From assembly GCA_016191645.1 (NCBI GenBank), contig JACPVQ010000124.1, positions 1-58,685 on the forward strand: 58,685 bases of DNA, written 5' to 3'. A program made the translations under genes and the position numbers. Shown in pieces: positions 25,340-34,473 of this stretch. The notes under the pieces were generated by a model. The model was given only the letters and a program-made list of their open reading frames with translations, searched no databases and was not told where the DNA came from. The stretch's first letter is position 1. Every line of letters starts with the position of its first letter. The stretch comes from Candidatus Solibacter usitatus (GTDB lineage: Bacteria; Acidobacteriota; Terriglobia; Bryobacterales; Bryobacteraceae).

Positions 25340-27265
25340 ATGGAAACTATTAACGCAACTTCGGAACAAAGCTCGTCAGCGGGCACAAAGTATTACGTCT
25401 GGGATCCTCCCGGCAAGAAGGTGGTCGTCCACATATCGTTGGACGTCGTTGACAAGCTGCTCATGGAAGTCATGCGCGGCTTTGGATCGGTCCCTCGAAG
25501 GGGAGCCGAGGTGGGCGGTATCCTGCTCGGCAACTCCGTGCCCGGCGAGAAGATCACCGTTCATGTCGACGATTACGTTCCGGTCGTTTGCGAGCACAAA
25601 AAGGGCCCATCCTACTTGCTCTCGGATGCGGACCAGAAGCGGTTTCGAGAGGCCATTGACGTTCACGATTACGACGGCGAGAAAACCGTTTACGCCGTTG
25701 GCGTTTTTCGCAGTCACACGCGGGAAGGATTGTCGCTGGAAGAGGCCGATCTGAAGTTTTGGTATGACTATCTGCCCGAACTTTCCTCGGTTTTCCTGTT
25801 GGTCAAACCGTACGCCACGCGGGCCAGTATTGGTGGCTTCTTCGTTCGTGAGGAGAATGGCAAGGTGCAAAAGGAATCTACGAGTCTTGAGTTCCCATTC
25901 CGGCGGCGCGATCTGATCGCGGCCGAGCCGGAGGAGGCCGCAGCGCTCCCCACTCCCGGGAATGATCCCGGAGAAGTGCCCGAACTATTGTCGTCGCTGG
26001 GCAATTCGCAGGAAGCCGCGATGGGGTTGGAAACGATACAAATCGATCCCCCGGAGCCCGAGGACTTCTCTTTTGTCCCCGTGCCTCCTTATGTTCCACC
26101 CCCTGTTGTGGCCAAGCCGGCCGAGCAGGACGCGATTGAAGCCGATGTGATTGTAGACGATGTGATAGAAGCCAAAACTGAGGATAACGTCGAGGTAAAG
26201 GCAGAGCCGGCCCCGGCTGCAAGACGCTGGAGCTTCTCCAAACACGAAGAGACGCCGCATGCCACAGTCGAAAACGGAACTGGACAGGATCCCGTGCGCC
26301 AGTTGGTGAGTGCAAATGCGGAATCCAAGCCTGAAAAGAAGACCGGGTTTGCGCGGTTCTGGAAAAAGGCGGCGCCGAAGACTCCCAAGACGCCCGTTGC
26401 CAAGGCAACTGACGATGAATGTTTTGAGGACGATGACGCACTGCCTCAGACTGCAGCGGTCGCGGCTGAGCCTGAGAAAGTCGAGCCGCCGCCGATGCCC
26501 GTTGTGGCGGCCCCTCCGCCCCAACCAACGTTCGCAAACAACTTTGACGACGATGACGATTTTGAAGATCCCGTCTATCGCAACATTCCCAGCCTTACGC
26601 CGCCAGTTCCCAAACTAGAGGTTCCGGCACCAGCTCCGAAGTTGGAGCAACCGGCTCCCAAGCTGGAAACACCGGCTCCGAAGCTGGACCCGCCGGCGCC
26701 CAAGCCAGAGCCACCGGCTCCGAAGCTCGTGTTTCCACCGCCGCCACCGCAACAGGCGGAACCGATTCCTTTGGTCAAGGCGGCTGCCGCTTCGGCCGCC
26801 TCCGCACCCACTACGGCACCTGCGCCCAGGTTCGATGCGGAAGCCGAGGAAAGCGAAGAGCAGCAGCCCGTCAGAAAGACTCGCCGCGCCGGCTTCTGGA
26901 TTCCTCTCTCCTTTATCTTCGTTCTGCTCGGGGTTCTTCTCGGATTCCAAGCCGCGCTGTCTTACAAACCTGCCAAGGCCGCGGGTCTTCTTAATGACCC
27001 GTACGGTTTGGCGCTCTCCGCGGGCAGGTCCGGTGACTTCATCGCCGTCCATTGGGACCGGTTTAGTTTTCCGGTGCGTGCCGCTCAGCGCGGCGTCCTC
27101 ACCATCACCGAGGGCACCTTTGAACGGAAAGTGGATCTGGACGTTCTGCAATTACAGAACCCCACAGTCTACTATCGCAACCAGTCCGATGCCGTTCGCT
27201 TCCGTCTGGACGTATACACGAAAGATAAGATTAGCGTGTCGGAGACTCTGGACTGGCGCAAGTAG
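25340..27265 (+). CDS. Membrane protein with N-terminal degenerate JAMM/MPN domain and proline-rich linker
   Basis: A 641-aa protein from ATG 25340 (METINATSEQ); a GTG at 25274 is an alternative. Residues about 20-175 look like a JAB1/MPN domain: RRGAEVGGILLG keeps the catalytic Glu. The zinc motif is altered: FRSHTREGLSLEEAD has Arg for the first His and Glu for the Ser of HxH-x7-S-x2-D. Acidic and proline-rich segments follow, ending in tandem PAPKLE-type repeats at about 430-490. One transmembrane helix (IPLSFIFVLLGVLLGFQAAL, about 517-541) leads to a 95-residue C-terminal domain outside. It may be a regulated peptidase relic or a scaffold. It is convergent with def. Confidence 0.65.
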   Translation: METINATSEQSSSAGTKYYVWDPPGKKVVVHISLDVVDKLLMEVMRGFGSVPRRGAEVGGILLGNSVPGEKITVHVDDYVPVVCEHKKGPSYLLSDADQKRFREAIDVHDYDGEKTVYAVGVFRSHTREGLSLEEADLKFWYDYLPELSSVFLLVKPYATRASIGGFFVREENGKVQKESTSLEFPFRRRDLIAAEPEEAAALPTPGNDPGEVPELLSSLGNSQEAAMGLETIQIDPPEPEDFSFVPVPPYVPPPVVAKPAEQDAIEADVIVDDVIEAKTEDNVEVKAEPAPAARRWSFSKHEETPHATVENGTGQDPVRQLVSANAESKPEKKTGFARFWKKAAPKTPKTPVAKATDDECFEDDDALPQTAAVAAEPEKVEPPPMPVVAAPPPQPTFANNFDDDDDFEDPVYRNIPSLTPPVPKLEVPAPAPKLEQPAPKLETPAPKLDPPAPKPEPPAPKLVFPPPPPQQAEPIPLVKAAAASAASAPTTAPAPRFDAEAEESEEQQPVRKTRRAGFWIPLSFIFVLLGVLLGFQAALSYKPAKAAGLLNDPYGLALSAGRSGDFIAVHWDRFSFPVRAAQRGVLTITEGTFERKVDLDVLQLQNPTVYYRNQSDAVRFRLDVYTKDKISVSETLDWRK

Positions 27266-27758
27266 GCTGCCGCGTCCGCTCTTCGCGCAAGCAAAAGGCG
27301 TTGCGGTCCAACGCGCGATCCACGGCCAGGATGCCGTCGAGATGATCCATCTCGTGCTGCAATAGTTCAGAGAATGCGCCCGACGCCTGCAACGTCTGCC
27401 TGTTTCCGGTTTGGTCGAGGAAGCTGAGCCCTACCTCACACGAGCGCTTCACGCGAACCAGCAATCCCGGAAACGAGAAGCAATCGTCCCAAAGCTCGAA
27501 CGTCTCCGCGCTCAAATGGTCGAACGCCGGATTGATCAGAACGTAAGGCGCGCCTTCGAATTCGATGTAGATCACTCTGGACAACGCGCCGATCTGCACG
27601 GCGCTGATCCCGCGTCCAAAGCCGTGTGTCCTTTGAAACTCGTGCAGGGTATCTCGCAGATCGTCAATCACCGAGGCCGCCGCGGCGACATCGGAGACGG
27701 GCGTCGAAACCTGGCGCAGCGCAGGGTCGCCAAGTAATAGGATTCTACGGATCGCCAT
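27231..27758 (-). CDS. def: Peptide deformylase
   Basis: A 175-aa protein. Motif 1 is GRGISAVQIG, motif 3 is the zinc site QHEMDHLDG. Motif 2 reads DDCFSFPG instead of the usual EGCLS; the Cys ligand is kept but Glu and Gly are changed. Deformylase removes the formyl group from nascent proteins and needs Fe or Zn held by the Cys and the two His. The motif-2 change may alter substrate choice, or this may be a second copy. The 3' end overlaps the JAMM gene by 35 nt. A TAGGAT box on the minus strand lies 6 nt before the ATG. Confidence 0.85.
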   Translation of the reverse strand: MAIRRILLLGDPALRQVSTPVSDVAAAASVIDDLRDTLHEFQRTHGFGRGISAVQIGALSRVIYIEFEGAPYVLINPAFDHLSAETFELWDDCFSFPGLLVRVKRSCEVGLSFLDQTGNRQTLQASGAFSELLQHEMDHLDGILAVDRALDRNAFCLREERTRQPTCASPESPTR

Positions 27759-27814
27759 TGTTTCATCCTACAGAACCGGTGTGATCCTGTTCAGGCTATA
27801 GTGAGAAGTTCTCA

Positions 27815-28822
27815 ATGAAGATAGTCACGCAAGCGCCCTGCCGTGTTGACCTGGCCGGCGGAACCATGGACATCTGGCCGCTCTATTTGTTTCACCGCAA
27901 CGCATTGACGGTGAACTTCGCGGTGGACCGCTACACGCACTGCATGATCGAAACTGATTCAGAGCCCGGCATCAAGCTCATCAGTCTTGACCTGAAACGG
28001 CAGGAGCAATTCGCTTCTCTTGAAGAACTGCAGTCCGCGAAAAAGTACCGGCTCCCGCTGCTCGCCTATCTCATCGACTATTTCGCTCCGCGCCAGGGAT
28101 TCCGCATGACTACAAATTCGGAAGCCCCGGCGGGCGCGGGCATCTCCGGATCGTCTTCCTTAATCATTTCCATCGCCACCGCGCTGAACAAGCTGACGTC
28201 CTCCGGACATTCCATCGAAACCATCCGTGAAATTGCGCAGAACAACGAGGCGCGAATCATTCGCGTTCCCACCGGATGTCAGGATTATTACCCGGCCATG
28301 TACGGCGAAGTCAGCGCCATCGAGATGGATTGCGGTGGAATCCGCAGACGCAAGATTCCCGTGGACCTCGACGATTTCAACGAGCGGATCGTTCTGGCTT
28401 ACACCGGCGAGCCGCGCAACTCCGGCATCAACAATTGGGAAGTCAACAAAGCGCACATCGACGGCGATGCCAAAGTTCACCGCAATTTCGACCGTATCGC
28501 CGCGATTGCAAACGCCATGCGCGCGGCTTTGGAGAAGAGCGACTGGCTGGAAGTGGCGCGTCTTCTGCGCGAGGAATGGACGCAGCGAAAGAGAAATGCC
28601 CCCGGCATTACAACGCCGCTGATCGACCGCCTGGTTGAGGTTACACGCAAATCCGGCGCGCGAGGCGCAAAGGTGTGCGGCGCGGGCGGCGGGGGATGCG
28701 TGTTCTTCCTCGCCGATCGCGGCGCAAAGCAGCGTGTGGCGGCAGCCATTGAAGCGGAAGGCGCCGTCGTGCTGCCCGTGAAGGTGGCGCCCAGTGGAGT
28801 GCGCGTGCGCACATCTCAGTAA
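27815..28822 (+). CDS. GHMP-family sugar kinase
   Basis: A 335-aa kinase. The N-terminus APCRVDLAGGTMDIWPLYLF, the glycine-rich ATP loop PAGAGISGSSSLIISIATAL and the C-terminal AKVCGAGGGGCVFFLAD are GHMP motifs 1, 2 and 3. The closest named relatives by eye are D-glycero-D-manno-heptose 7-phosphate kinases (HddA) and fucokinases, so it may phosphorylate a heptose or other sugar for nucleotide-sugar or LPS synthesis. TATAGT at 27797-27802 lies 12 nt before the ATG. Its TAA stop overlaps the ATG of the CPBP gene by one base. Confidence 0.85.
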   Translation: MKIVTQAPCRVDLAGGTMDIWPLYLFHRNALTVNFAVDRYTHCMIETDSEPGIKLISLDLKRQEQFASLEELQSAKKYRLPLLAYLIDYFAPRQGFRMTTNSEAPAGAGISGSSSLIISIATALNKLTSSGHSIETIREIAQNNEARIIRVPTGCQDYYPAMYGEVSAIEMDCGGIRRRKIPVDLDDFNERIVLAYTGEPRNSGINNWEVNKAHIDGDAKVHRNFDRIAAIANAMRAALEKSDWLEVARLLREEWTQRKRNAPGITTPLIDRLVEVTRKSGARGAKVCGAGGGGCVFFLADRGAKQRVAAAIEAEGAVVLPVKVAPSGVRVRTSQ

Positions 28823-29688
28823 TGTCCCCCCGGCGATCCAAGCTCGGCGTCCTTCTGCGAGTGGGGATCTTCGCGTTTATTGAAATCATCGCCCTGTCTG
28901 TCTTCTCGTCGTTGATGTTCCCTCTCGGCGGTTATATGGTTTCGGCCGCTCTGGGAACTTTCGCCGCCGCCGCGCTGGCCAATGCCATTGCGCTTCGTGT
29001 GTATGAACGAGGAAGACTCGCCGATGTTGGATTGGGATGGGGCGCTCCTTCGACTCGAAACCTTCTGCTCGGCCTCGCCGGAGGTGCGGGCGCGGCGCTC
29101 CTGGTTGTTGGAGTGCCGTTCCTGCTCGGGTGGTCTGAGTTCCGAAAGGCGGAAGGTTGGACCCCTTCGCTTTGGAGTTTTGCTTTTGTGGCCGTTGTGC
29201 TTGCGTTCGGCGCGATCGGCGAGGAGTTGCTATTCCGCGGATACGGCTTTCAGGTCTTACTGGGAACGGTAGGTGAATACGCAACCATCATTCCCATGGG
29301 GGTCCTCTTTGGACTTGCGCATTCCAACAATCAAAACGCGAACCAGTTGGGAATGCTCAATACCGCCCTCTGGGGCGTCCTGTTCGGAATGGCGTTTCTG
29401 CGCAGCCGCGACCTGTGGCTCCCCATCGGCATCCACTATGGATGGAATGTGATGTTGCCTCTGTTGGGTGTCAACTTAAGCGGGTTTACAATGAATGTGA
29501 CGGGTTACTCCTTGCATTCGAAGTTGCCCGTGAGTTGGAGCGGCGGAGAATATGGGCCGGAGGCGGGATTCCTCACAACCGGAGTTCTTGCCCTTCTTTT
29601 CTATGTGCTTTATCGCGCTCCCATCGTCCGGCAGAAATCGTTTCTGTATCGTCCCGATGATGAATCCGGGAACGATGCGGAAGCATAG
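28822..29688 (+). CDS. CPBP-family intramembrane metalloprotease
   Basis: A 288-aa membrane protein with about seven helices. The CPBP (CAAX protease/bacteriocin-processing) motifs are intact: EELLFRGYGFQ with the EExxxR core, FGLAHSNNQN, and IGIHYGWNV. Bacterial members cleave membrane peptides or act in bacteriocin immunity and stress responses. The target is unknown. It overlaps the GHMP kinase by one base, so the two are probably co-translated, though no functional link is evident. It is followed 11 nt later by a secreted BamE-like protein. Confidence 0.9.
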   Translation: MSPRRSKLGVLLRVGIFAFIEIIALSVFSSLMFPLGGYMVSAALGTFAAAALANAIALRVYERGRLADVGLGWGAPSTRNLLLGLAGGAGAALLVVGVPFLLGWSEFRKAEGWTPSLWSFAFVAVVLAFGAIGEELLFRGYGFQVLLGTVGEYATIIPMGVLFGLAHSNNQNANQLGMLNTALWGVLFGMAFLRSRDLWLPIGIHYGWNVMLPLLGVNLSGFTMNVTGYSLHSKLPVSWSGGEYGPEAGFLTTGVLALLFYVLYRAPIVRQKSFLYRPDDESGNDAEA

Positions 29689-29699
29689 GTGGTAATTTG

Positions 29700-30479
29700 A
29701 TGCGTTTCCTCATCGCCGTTTTGTGCATTCTGGCTGTGACGCCCTTTGCGGATGCGCGTAAACTCACCAACGACGAGCGTCTGGAAATCATTCGCGGAAT
29801 GACCGCCGAGTTCGCCACCTTGAAAGTGCTTCTTCCGCGATCCAAAAAAGCGCTGTCCATCAATAAGGACGGCACCTACGACAAGCAACAGTGGGATTCG
29901 ATTGGGAAAGAGTTGGGACCCGCCGGCCGCGCCGGGGATCTTGTTCAGATCACCAAGATCACTATAGAGGACGACAAACTAGTGCTCGAGGTGAACGGAG
30001 GGTTGAAGTCGGGCCGGCGATGGTATGATCGCGTGGAAGTCGGCATGGGGTCGCGCACGAACCCTGTCGGACAGGGAGGTAACGCGAAGCTGGGTACTGT
30101 GGTGGCTCTTGTCTTCCCCAAAGGCGTACCTCCGTTGCAATCGTCCGAGATCAAGAAAATCCTGGCGCCGGTAATGGATTTCGAGAAACGTTCCGCGACG
30201 GAGCAGTTCGTTACCACTTTGTCTCCGGAGATTCAGAAGGCCGTGAAAGATCAGCGCGCAGTGGAAGGGATGGACCGTGACACTGTCCTTCTGGCGATGG
30301 GCCGTCCCCGCTCCAAGTCCCGTGAAACCAGAGACAGCGTCGACTACGAGGATTGGGTCTATGGCAACCCTCCAGGCAAGATGACCTTCATCACTTTTCA
30401 AGGAACCAAAGTCGTTCGCGTGAAAGACACCTACGCCGGGCTTGGAGGCAGCGTCGCCGAGCCGCTTCCTCCCCGCTAG
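29700..30479 (+). CDS. Secreted conserved protein with BamE-like C-terminal module
   Basis: A 259-aa protein with signal peptide MRFLIAVLCILAVTPFADA. ATG 29700 is preferred over an adjacent TTG; AGGTGG lies upstream. Residues about 20-150 have no family I recognise. Residues about 185-250 resemble BamE/SmpA-type modules: VEGMDRDTVLLAMGRPRSKS and EDWVYGNPPGKMTFITFQGT, where a helix is followed by short strands. BamE belongs to the outer-membrane protein assembly complex, but many unrelated secreted proteins share this module. It follows the CPBP protease closely and may share its operon. Confidence 0.65.
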   Translation: MRFLIAVLCILAVTPFADARKLTNDERLEIIRGMTAEFATLKVLLPRSKKALSINKDGTYDKQQWDSIGKELGPAGRAGDLVQITKITIEDDKLVLEVNGGLKSGRRWYDRVEVGMGSRTNPVGQGGNAKLGTVVALVFPKGVPPLQSSEIKKILAPVMDFEKRSATEQFVTTLSPEIQKAVKDQRAVEGMDRDTVLLAMGRPRSKSRETRDSVDYEDWVYGNPPGKMTFITFQGTKVVRVKDTYAGLGGSVAEPLPPR

Positions 30480-30627
30480 CGCCGGGTGCTTTCCTGTTAA
30501 AATATGGGTGTGTTCTAGACCCGCGAGGATTGCGAAAACTGAACAGCGCCTCGCTGCCAAACTTTCCCGCCGCGCCGTCAGAATCCACTTTCCGACTACG
30601 TACAGTTCGGAACGCGCCCGCCGCTAA

Positions 30628-31677
<1,050 letters not shown>

Positions 31678-31689
31678 GCCTCAATAAAA

Positions 31690-31795
31690 TCTGAGACTCT
31701 TCCGTCCCATCCGGCACCATATTTCAGGGGCCGAATTCCGGGTAATTAGCAGCACGGCCCCAAGGCGGTTCTCGTGCAGTACGAAGAGTCTCAGA
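31690..31795 (+). promoter_or_regulatory. Nested inverted repeats around the start of the RecA-like gene
   Basis: TCTGAGACTCTTC at 31690-31702 is exactly repeated in reverse complement at 31783-31795, a 13-bp perfect match. Inside the loop, GGGGCCG (31727-31733) pairs with CGGCCCC (31755-31761). The outer arm ends inside the RecA-like coding region, so the GTG start at 31774 lies in the structure. It could be an attenuator or translation-control hairpin; there is no U-tract for simple termination. Confidence 0.5.
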
Positions 31796-32580
31796 ATCCA
31801 TCCATCGATACCCAAGGCTATGAGCGGGCCAAGGCCATCTCCACGGGCTTGTGCTCAGTCGATGCTCTTATCGGAGCGGGCGGGCTTCCGCGGGGTCACA
31901 TCATCGAAGTCTATGGCCCGCCTTCGTGCGGCAAGACGACGCTGGGCCTGAATTGGATCGCCGCCGCCCAAGGCCGAGGTTGTAACGCGGTCCTTGTGGA
32001 CGCGGAACACTCGTTTGATGCCGCTTGGGCATCCCAGGCGGGAGTCAATTCGAAAGAGTTGGTGCTGGTGCAACCCGAGAACGGTGAGCAGGTTCGCCCC
32101 ATCCTCGACCAACTGCTTCGAACGTTCAGTGTCGATCTGGTGGTGCTCGATTCCGCCGCGGCGCTCAATCCGATCTCCGGTCCCATCGTTGGGAGCGACG
32201 GCTGGCAGGAGGATCCCCATGTCCATCTGCTTTTCCAGCTTCTCCACCGCATGAAATGGCTGGTGCAGCGAACGCAGGCCGCGTTTGTCATCCTCAATCA
32301 AAGCCGCACTTCCGGCATCGGGGAGAACGCCAAACCCAGCAGTGCAGGTGCGCGCGCCCTGAATCCTTACACCTCAGTCCGCATCCAATTGAACTCAGGA
32401 CCGGCCCTCAAACATTATCCCGTCCGTGAACTGACTTTGCGGACTGTGAAGAACAAGTTCGCCGAACCCTTTGCGCAGGCGGCAGTGGAACTTTGGGGGG
32501 CCAAGGCTCAACTATTGCAAAGGAAACCTCCGGCGGTGGAAACGCGCCATGGAAGCGTCCGGCAGTCCGAGCGGGCTTGA
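31774..32580 (+). CDS. Short RecA-family ATPase (RecA paralog)
   Basis: A 268-aa protein from GTG 31774. The RecA ATPase core is clear: Walker A GPPSCGKTTLG (RecA usually GPESSGKTT), VLVDAEHSFD, Walker B-like DLVVLDSAAALNPIS and FVILNQSR. It lacks the usual N-terminal helix domain and most of the C-terminal domain, so it is about 80 residues shorter than RecA. It may resemble ImuA or SulA-like RecA paralogs that modulate mutagenic repair, but no imuB or dnaE2 is nearby. AAGG at 31762 is a weak ribosome site. It sits between gap and the HU gene. Confidence 0.75.
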   Translation: MQYEESQNPSIDTQGYERAKAISTGLCSVDALIGAGGLPRGHIIEVYGPPSCGKTTLGLNWIAAAQGRGCNAVLVDAEHSFDAAWASQAGVNSKELVLVQPENGEQVRPILDQLLRTFSVDLVVLDSAAALNPISGPIVGSDGWQEDPHVHLLFQLLHRMKWLVQRTQAAFVILNQSRTSGIGENAKPSSAGARALNPYTSVRIQLNSGPALKHYPVRELTLRTVKNKFAEPFAQAAVELWGAKAQLLQRKPPAVETRHGSVRQSERA

Positions 32581-32669
32581 TTTTGCCTCTCCCGTGCCAA
32601 ATCATGAACCTGTGGAAATGTTTTATTCTCCGAACCCTGCAATAATAGGCCTCCCGCTGGCTGGCCTAC

Positions 32670-32698
32670 AAAAAAACTCAACAAAAATGGGGTTTTTT
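32670..32698 (+). terminator. Probable intrinsic terminator after the RecA-like gene
   Basis: AAAAAAACTC (32670-32679) can pair with GGGGTTTTTT (32689-32698) using one G-U pair, with a short A-rich loop and a U-run in the 3' arm. The rest of the 243-nt gap up to the HU gene holds the HU promoter. Confidence 0.4.
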
Positions 32699-32709
32699 GC
32701 ATTTTCGTC

Positions 32710-32739
32710 TTTACAGAGGCTCTCCGCATCCTTTATGAT
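32710..32739 (+). promoter_or_regulatory. Sigma70-type promoter for the HU gene
   Basis: TTTACA at 32710-32715 and TATGAT at 32734-32739 are separated by 18 nt. The start would be near 32746, giving a leader of about 78 nt before the ATG at 32824. GAGAAG lies 4-5 nt before that ATG. Confidence 0.6.
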
Positions 32740-32823
32740 GAGGATGCATCGGGGACTCGAGGCGGGTGCACAAACCCTCCCGGGCCCCGTCAACGTTCCT
32801 ATGGGAGGATCTTAGAGAAGTTT

Positions 32824-33123
32824 ATGGCCGATCGAATGACCCAAACGCAGTTGATTAAAGAGCTCGCCGGAGCGTGCGGCGTAGCTAACAAAGTAGCAAA
32901 ACAGATGCTGGAATCCTACGCGGGCGTCGCCGTGCGGGAAACGAAGAAGAACGGTGTCTTCGTGCTTCCTGGCATTGGCCGTCTGGTTCGCGTGGATCGC
33001 AAAGCCCGCATGGGCCGCAACCCCGCAACCGGCGCGGCAATCAAGATTCCCGCCAAGAAGGTGGTTAAGTTCCGCGTCGCCAAGGTTGTCAAGGACGCTA
33101 TCGTTCCACCGAAGAAGAAGTAA
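32824..33123 (+). CDS. HU/IHF-family DNA-binding protein
   Basis: A 99-aa nucleoid protein. TQTQLIKELAGACGVANKVA is the dimerisation helix pair. IGRLVRVDRKARMGRNPATG, then AAIKIPAKKVVKFRVAK, is the beta-arm and following strands; the RNPATG arm tip with the intercalating proline is intact. A Lys-rich tail (PPKKK) extends it slightly. HU bends and compacts DNA and helps replication, repair and recombination. It has its own promoter and a strong terminator just downstream. Whether it is a general HU or a specialised paralog cannot be decided from this window. Confidence 0.95.
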   Translation: MADRMTQTQLIKELAGACGVANKVAKQMLESYAGVAVRETKKNGVFVLPGIGRLVRVDRKARMGRNPATGAAIKIPAKKVVKFRVAKVVKDAIVPPKKK

Positions 33124-33150
33124 GGGTTGAATCCGCAGATCTGAAACTGG

Positions 33151-33184
33151 AAACCCCGCACGGTTCGCCCTGCGGGGTTTTCTA
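33151..33184. terminator. Strong terminator between HU and tatA, probably bidirectional
   Basis: AAACCCCGCA (33151-33160) and TGCGGGGTTT (33171-33180) form a perfect 10-bp stem with a 10-nt loop, followed by TTCT. The A-run on the other side gives a weaker U-tract for transcripts from the convergent tatA gene. A second 6-bp stem, CCGCCC/GGGCGG at 33207-33225, lies between it and tatA. Confidence 0.85.
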
Positions 33185-33238
33185 TTGTGATTCCCGAATA
33201 AGAGCGCCGCCCAAGTTGCGGGCGGGCCAGGAAGGGCT

Positions 33239-33409
33239 TTACGCCTGCTTCTTTTCTTCGGAGGCTTTTTGCTCGTCCTTGAGCGCGTTTTTGAAGTTCT
33301 TGATTCCCTCACCTAAGCCCTTCGCTAAGTCCGGCAACTTCTTTCCGCCGAACAGGAGCAGAGCTAAGCCCAGGATGAGAACCAATTCCATTGGACCTAT
33401 TGACCGCAT
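33239..33409 (-). CDS. tatA: Sec-independent translocase protein TatA/E
   Basis: A 56-aa protein: [20 protein letters not shown], then [20 protein letters not shown] and a charged tail [16 protein letters not shown]. This is the standard TatA layout: a short N-terminal membrane helix, the [14 protein letters not shown] hinge and an amphipathic helix. TatA oligomers form the passage for folded proteins with RR leaders, in line with the RR-leader proteins in this window. AAGGAGG ends 4 nt before the ATG, a nearly perfect ribosome site. No tatB or tatC is adjacent, which is common in Acidobacteriota. It is convergent with the HU gene, sharing the terminator. Confidence 0.95.
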   Translation of the reverse strand: MRSIGPMELVLILGLALLLFGGKKLPDLAKGLGEGIKNFKNALKDEQKASEEKKQA

Positions 33410-33481
33410 TGGGCCTCCTTATCTACTCCTTCATTGTATGAACGCGCTTTTCCCACAGTCAAGCCGGTCTGTCAAGCCGCC

Positions 33482-34456
33482 TCAGTGACCCGGGCCATTC
33501 TTGGCCGCTTCCAGGTATTTGCGAATGTCCGGAAACAGCAATTCCTTTACGGCGGGATTGTCCAGATCTTCCGGCCGGATCAGCGTCGCGCCTGAGTCAA
33601 TCTCAGCCGGCGGCTTCTCCCCGCGCAGGTGCAACCCGATCGCCCTGGTTGCCTCATACCCCATTCGAAAGGGGTTCTGAACGACAATCGAGTCGATCCA
33701 GCCGTTCTTCATATCGGCGATCAATTGATCCGACGCGTCGAAAGCCACCATCTTCACCTGCCGCGCTTGTCGCGATTTCAAGGCCTGCACCGCCCCCGCC
33801 GAACTCGACTCGTTGTCGGCAAATACCCCTGCCAAGTCCGGGTGCGCCGACAATACGTTTTCCGTCGCAGCCATGGCTTTCGCCCGGTCTGCCATCCCGA
33901 ATTGCAGCCCCACGATGTCAATGCCCGGAAATTTCTTGCGGGTCTCATCCTGGAATCCATGCTCCCGCTCCATCGTCGATGCGCTGCCCGGCATGAATCC
34001 GATCACCACCACTTTGCCCTTCCCCCGAATTGTCTCGCCCAACCGCCGCGCGGCCATTCTGCCGCCTTCCTCGTTATTTGTGGCGACAAACGAGATGCGC
34101 TTGTCGCTATCCAGGCCGGAGTCGAAAATCGAAACCGGCACGCCCATCTTCGCCGCTCGATCCACCACGCCAACCAGCGCTTTCTTATCCACAGGCGCTA
34201 GCACAATGCCCGCCAGCTTCCGGTTCACCATCGACTCCACAATCTCAATCTGCCTGCTCGAATCGATCTCCAGCGTCGGCGCGTTCCACTCCACGCGAAA
34301 TTCAAATTCCTGCGATGCCTTGATCGCACCGGCATGAACCGTTTGCCAGAAGATGTGGTTCGCGCCTTTCGGCACCACTCCAACTACAGGGCGCGGGTCG
34401 CGCTTACACGATGCTCCACTCAATGCGGCAACCGCCAGGAACTTTCTACGCTGCAT
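33482..34456 (-). CDS. Sugar ABC transporter substrate-binding lipoprotein
   Basis: A 324-aa periplasmic-binding protein. MQRRKFLAVAALSGASC is a lipoprotein leader with Cys17. The type I fold of ribose/LacI-like binding proteins follows: VVGVVPKGANHIFWQTVHAG, IEIVESMVNRKLAGIVLAPV, VSIFDSGLDSDKRISFVATN, GFMPGSASTMEREHGF and VFADNESSSAGAVQAL. It would capture a sugar, or possibly autoinducer-2, for import. No permease or ATPase gene lies next to it, so it may work with distant components or as a sensor for a receptor. TACAAT on the minus strand lies 9 nt before the ATG. It is divergent from the Rieske gene. Confidence 0.85.
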   Translation of the reverse strand: MQRRKFLAVAALSGASCKRDPRPVVGVVPKGANHIFWQTVHAGAIKASQEFEFRVEWNAPTLEIDSSRQIEIVESMVNRKLAGIVLAPVDKKALVGVVDRAAKMGVPVSIFDSGLDSDKRISFVATNNEEGGRMAARRLGETIRGKGKVVVIGFMPGSASTMEREHGFQDETRKKFPGIDIVGLQFGMADRAKAMAATENVLSAHPDLAGVFADNESSSAGAVQALKSRQARQVKMVAFDASDQLIADMKNGWIDSIVVQNPFRMGYEATRAIGLHLRGEKPPAEIDSGATLIRPEDLDNPAVKELLFPDIRKYLEAAKNGPGH

Positions 34457-34473
34457 GGTAGGTTAATTGTAGT

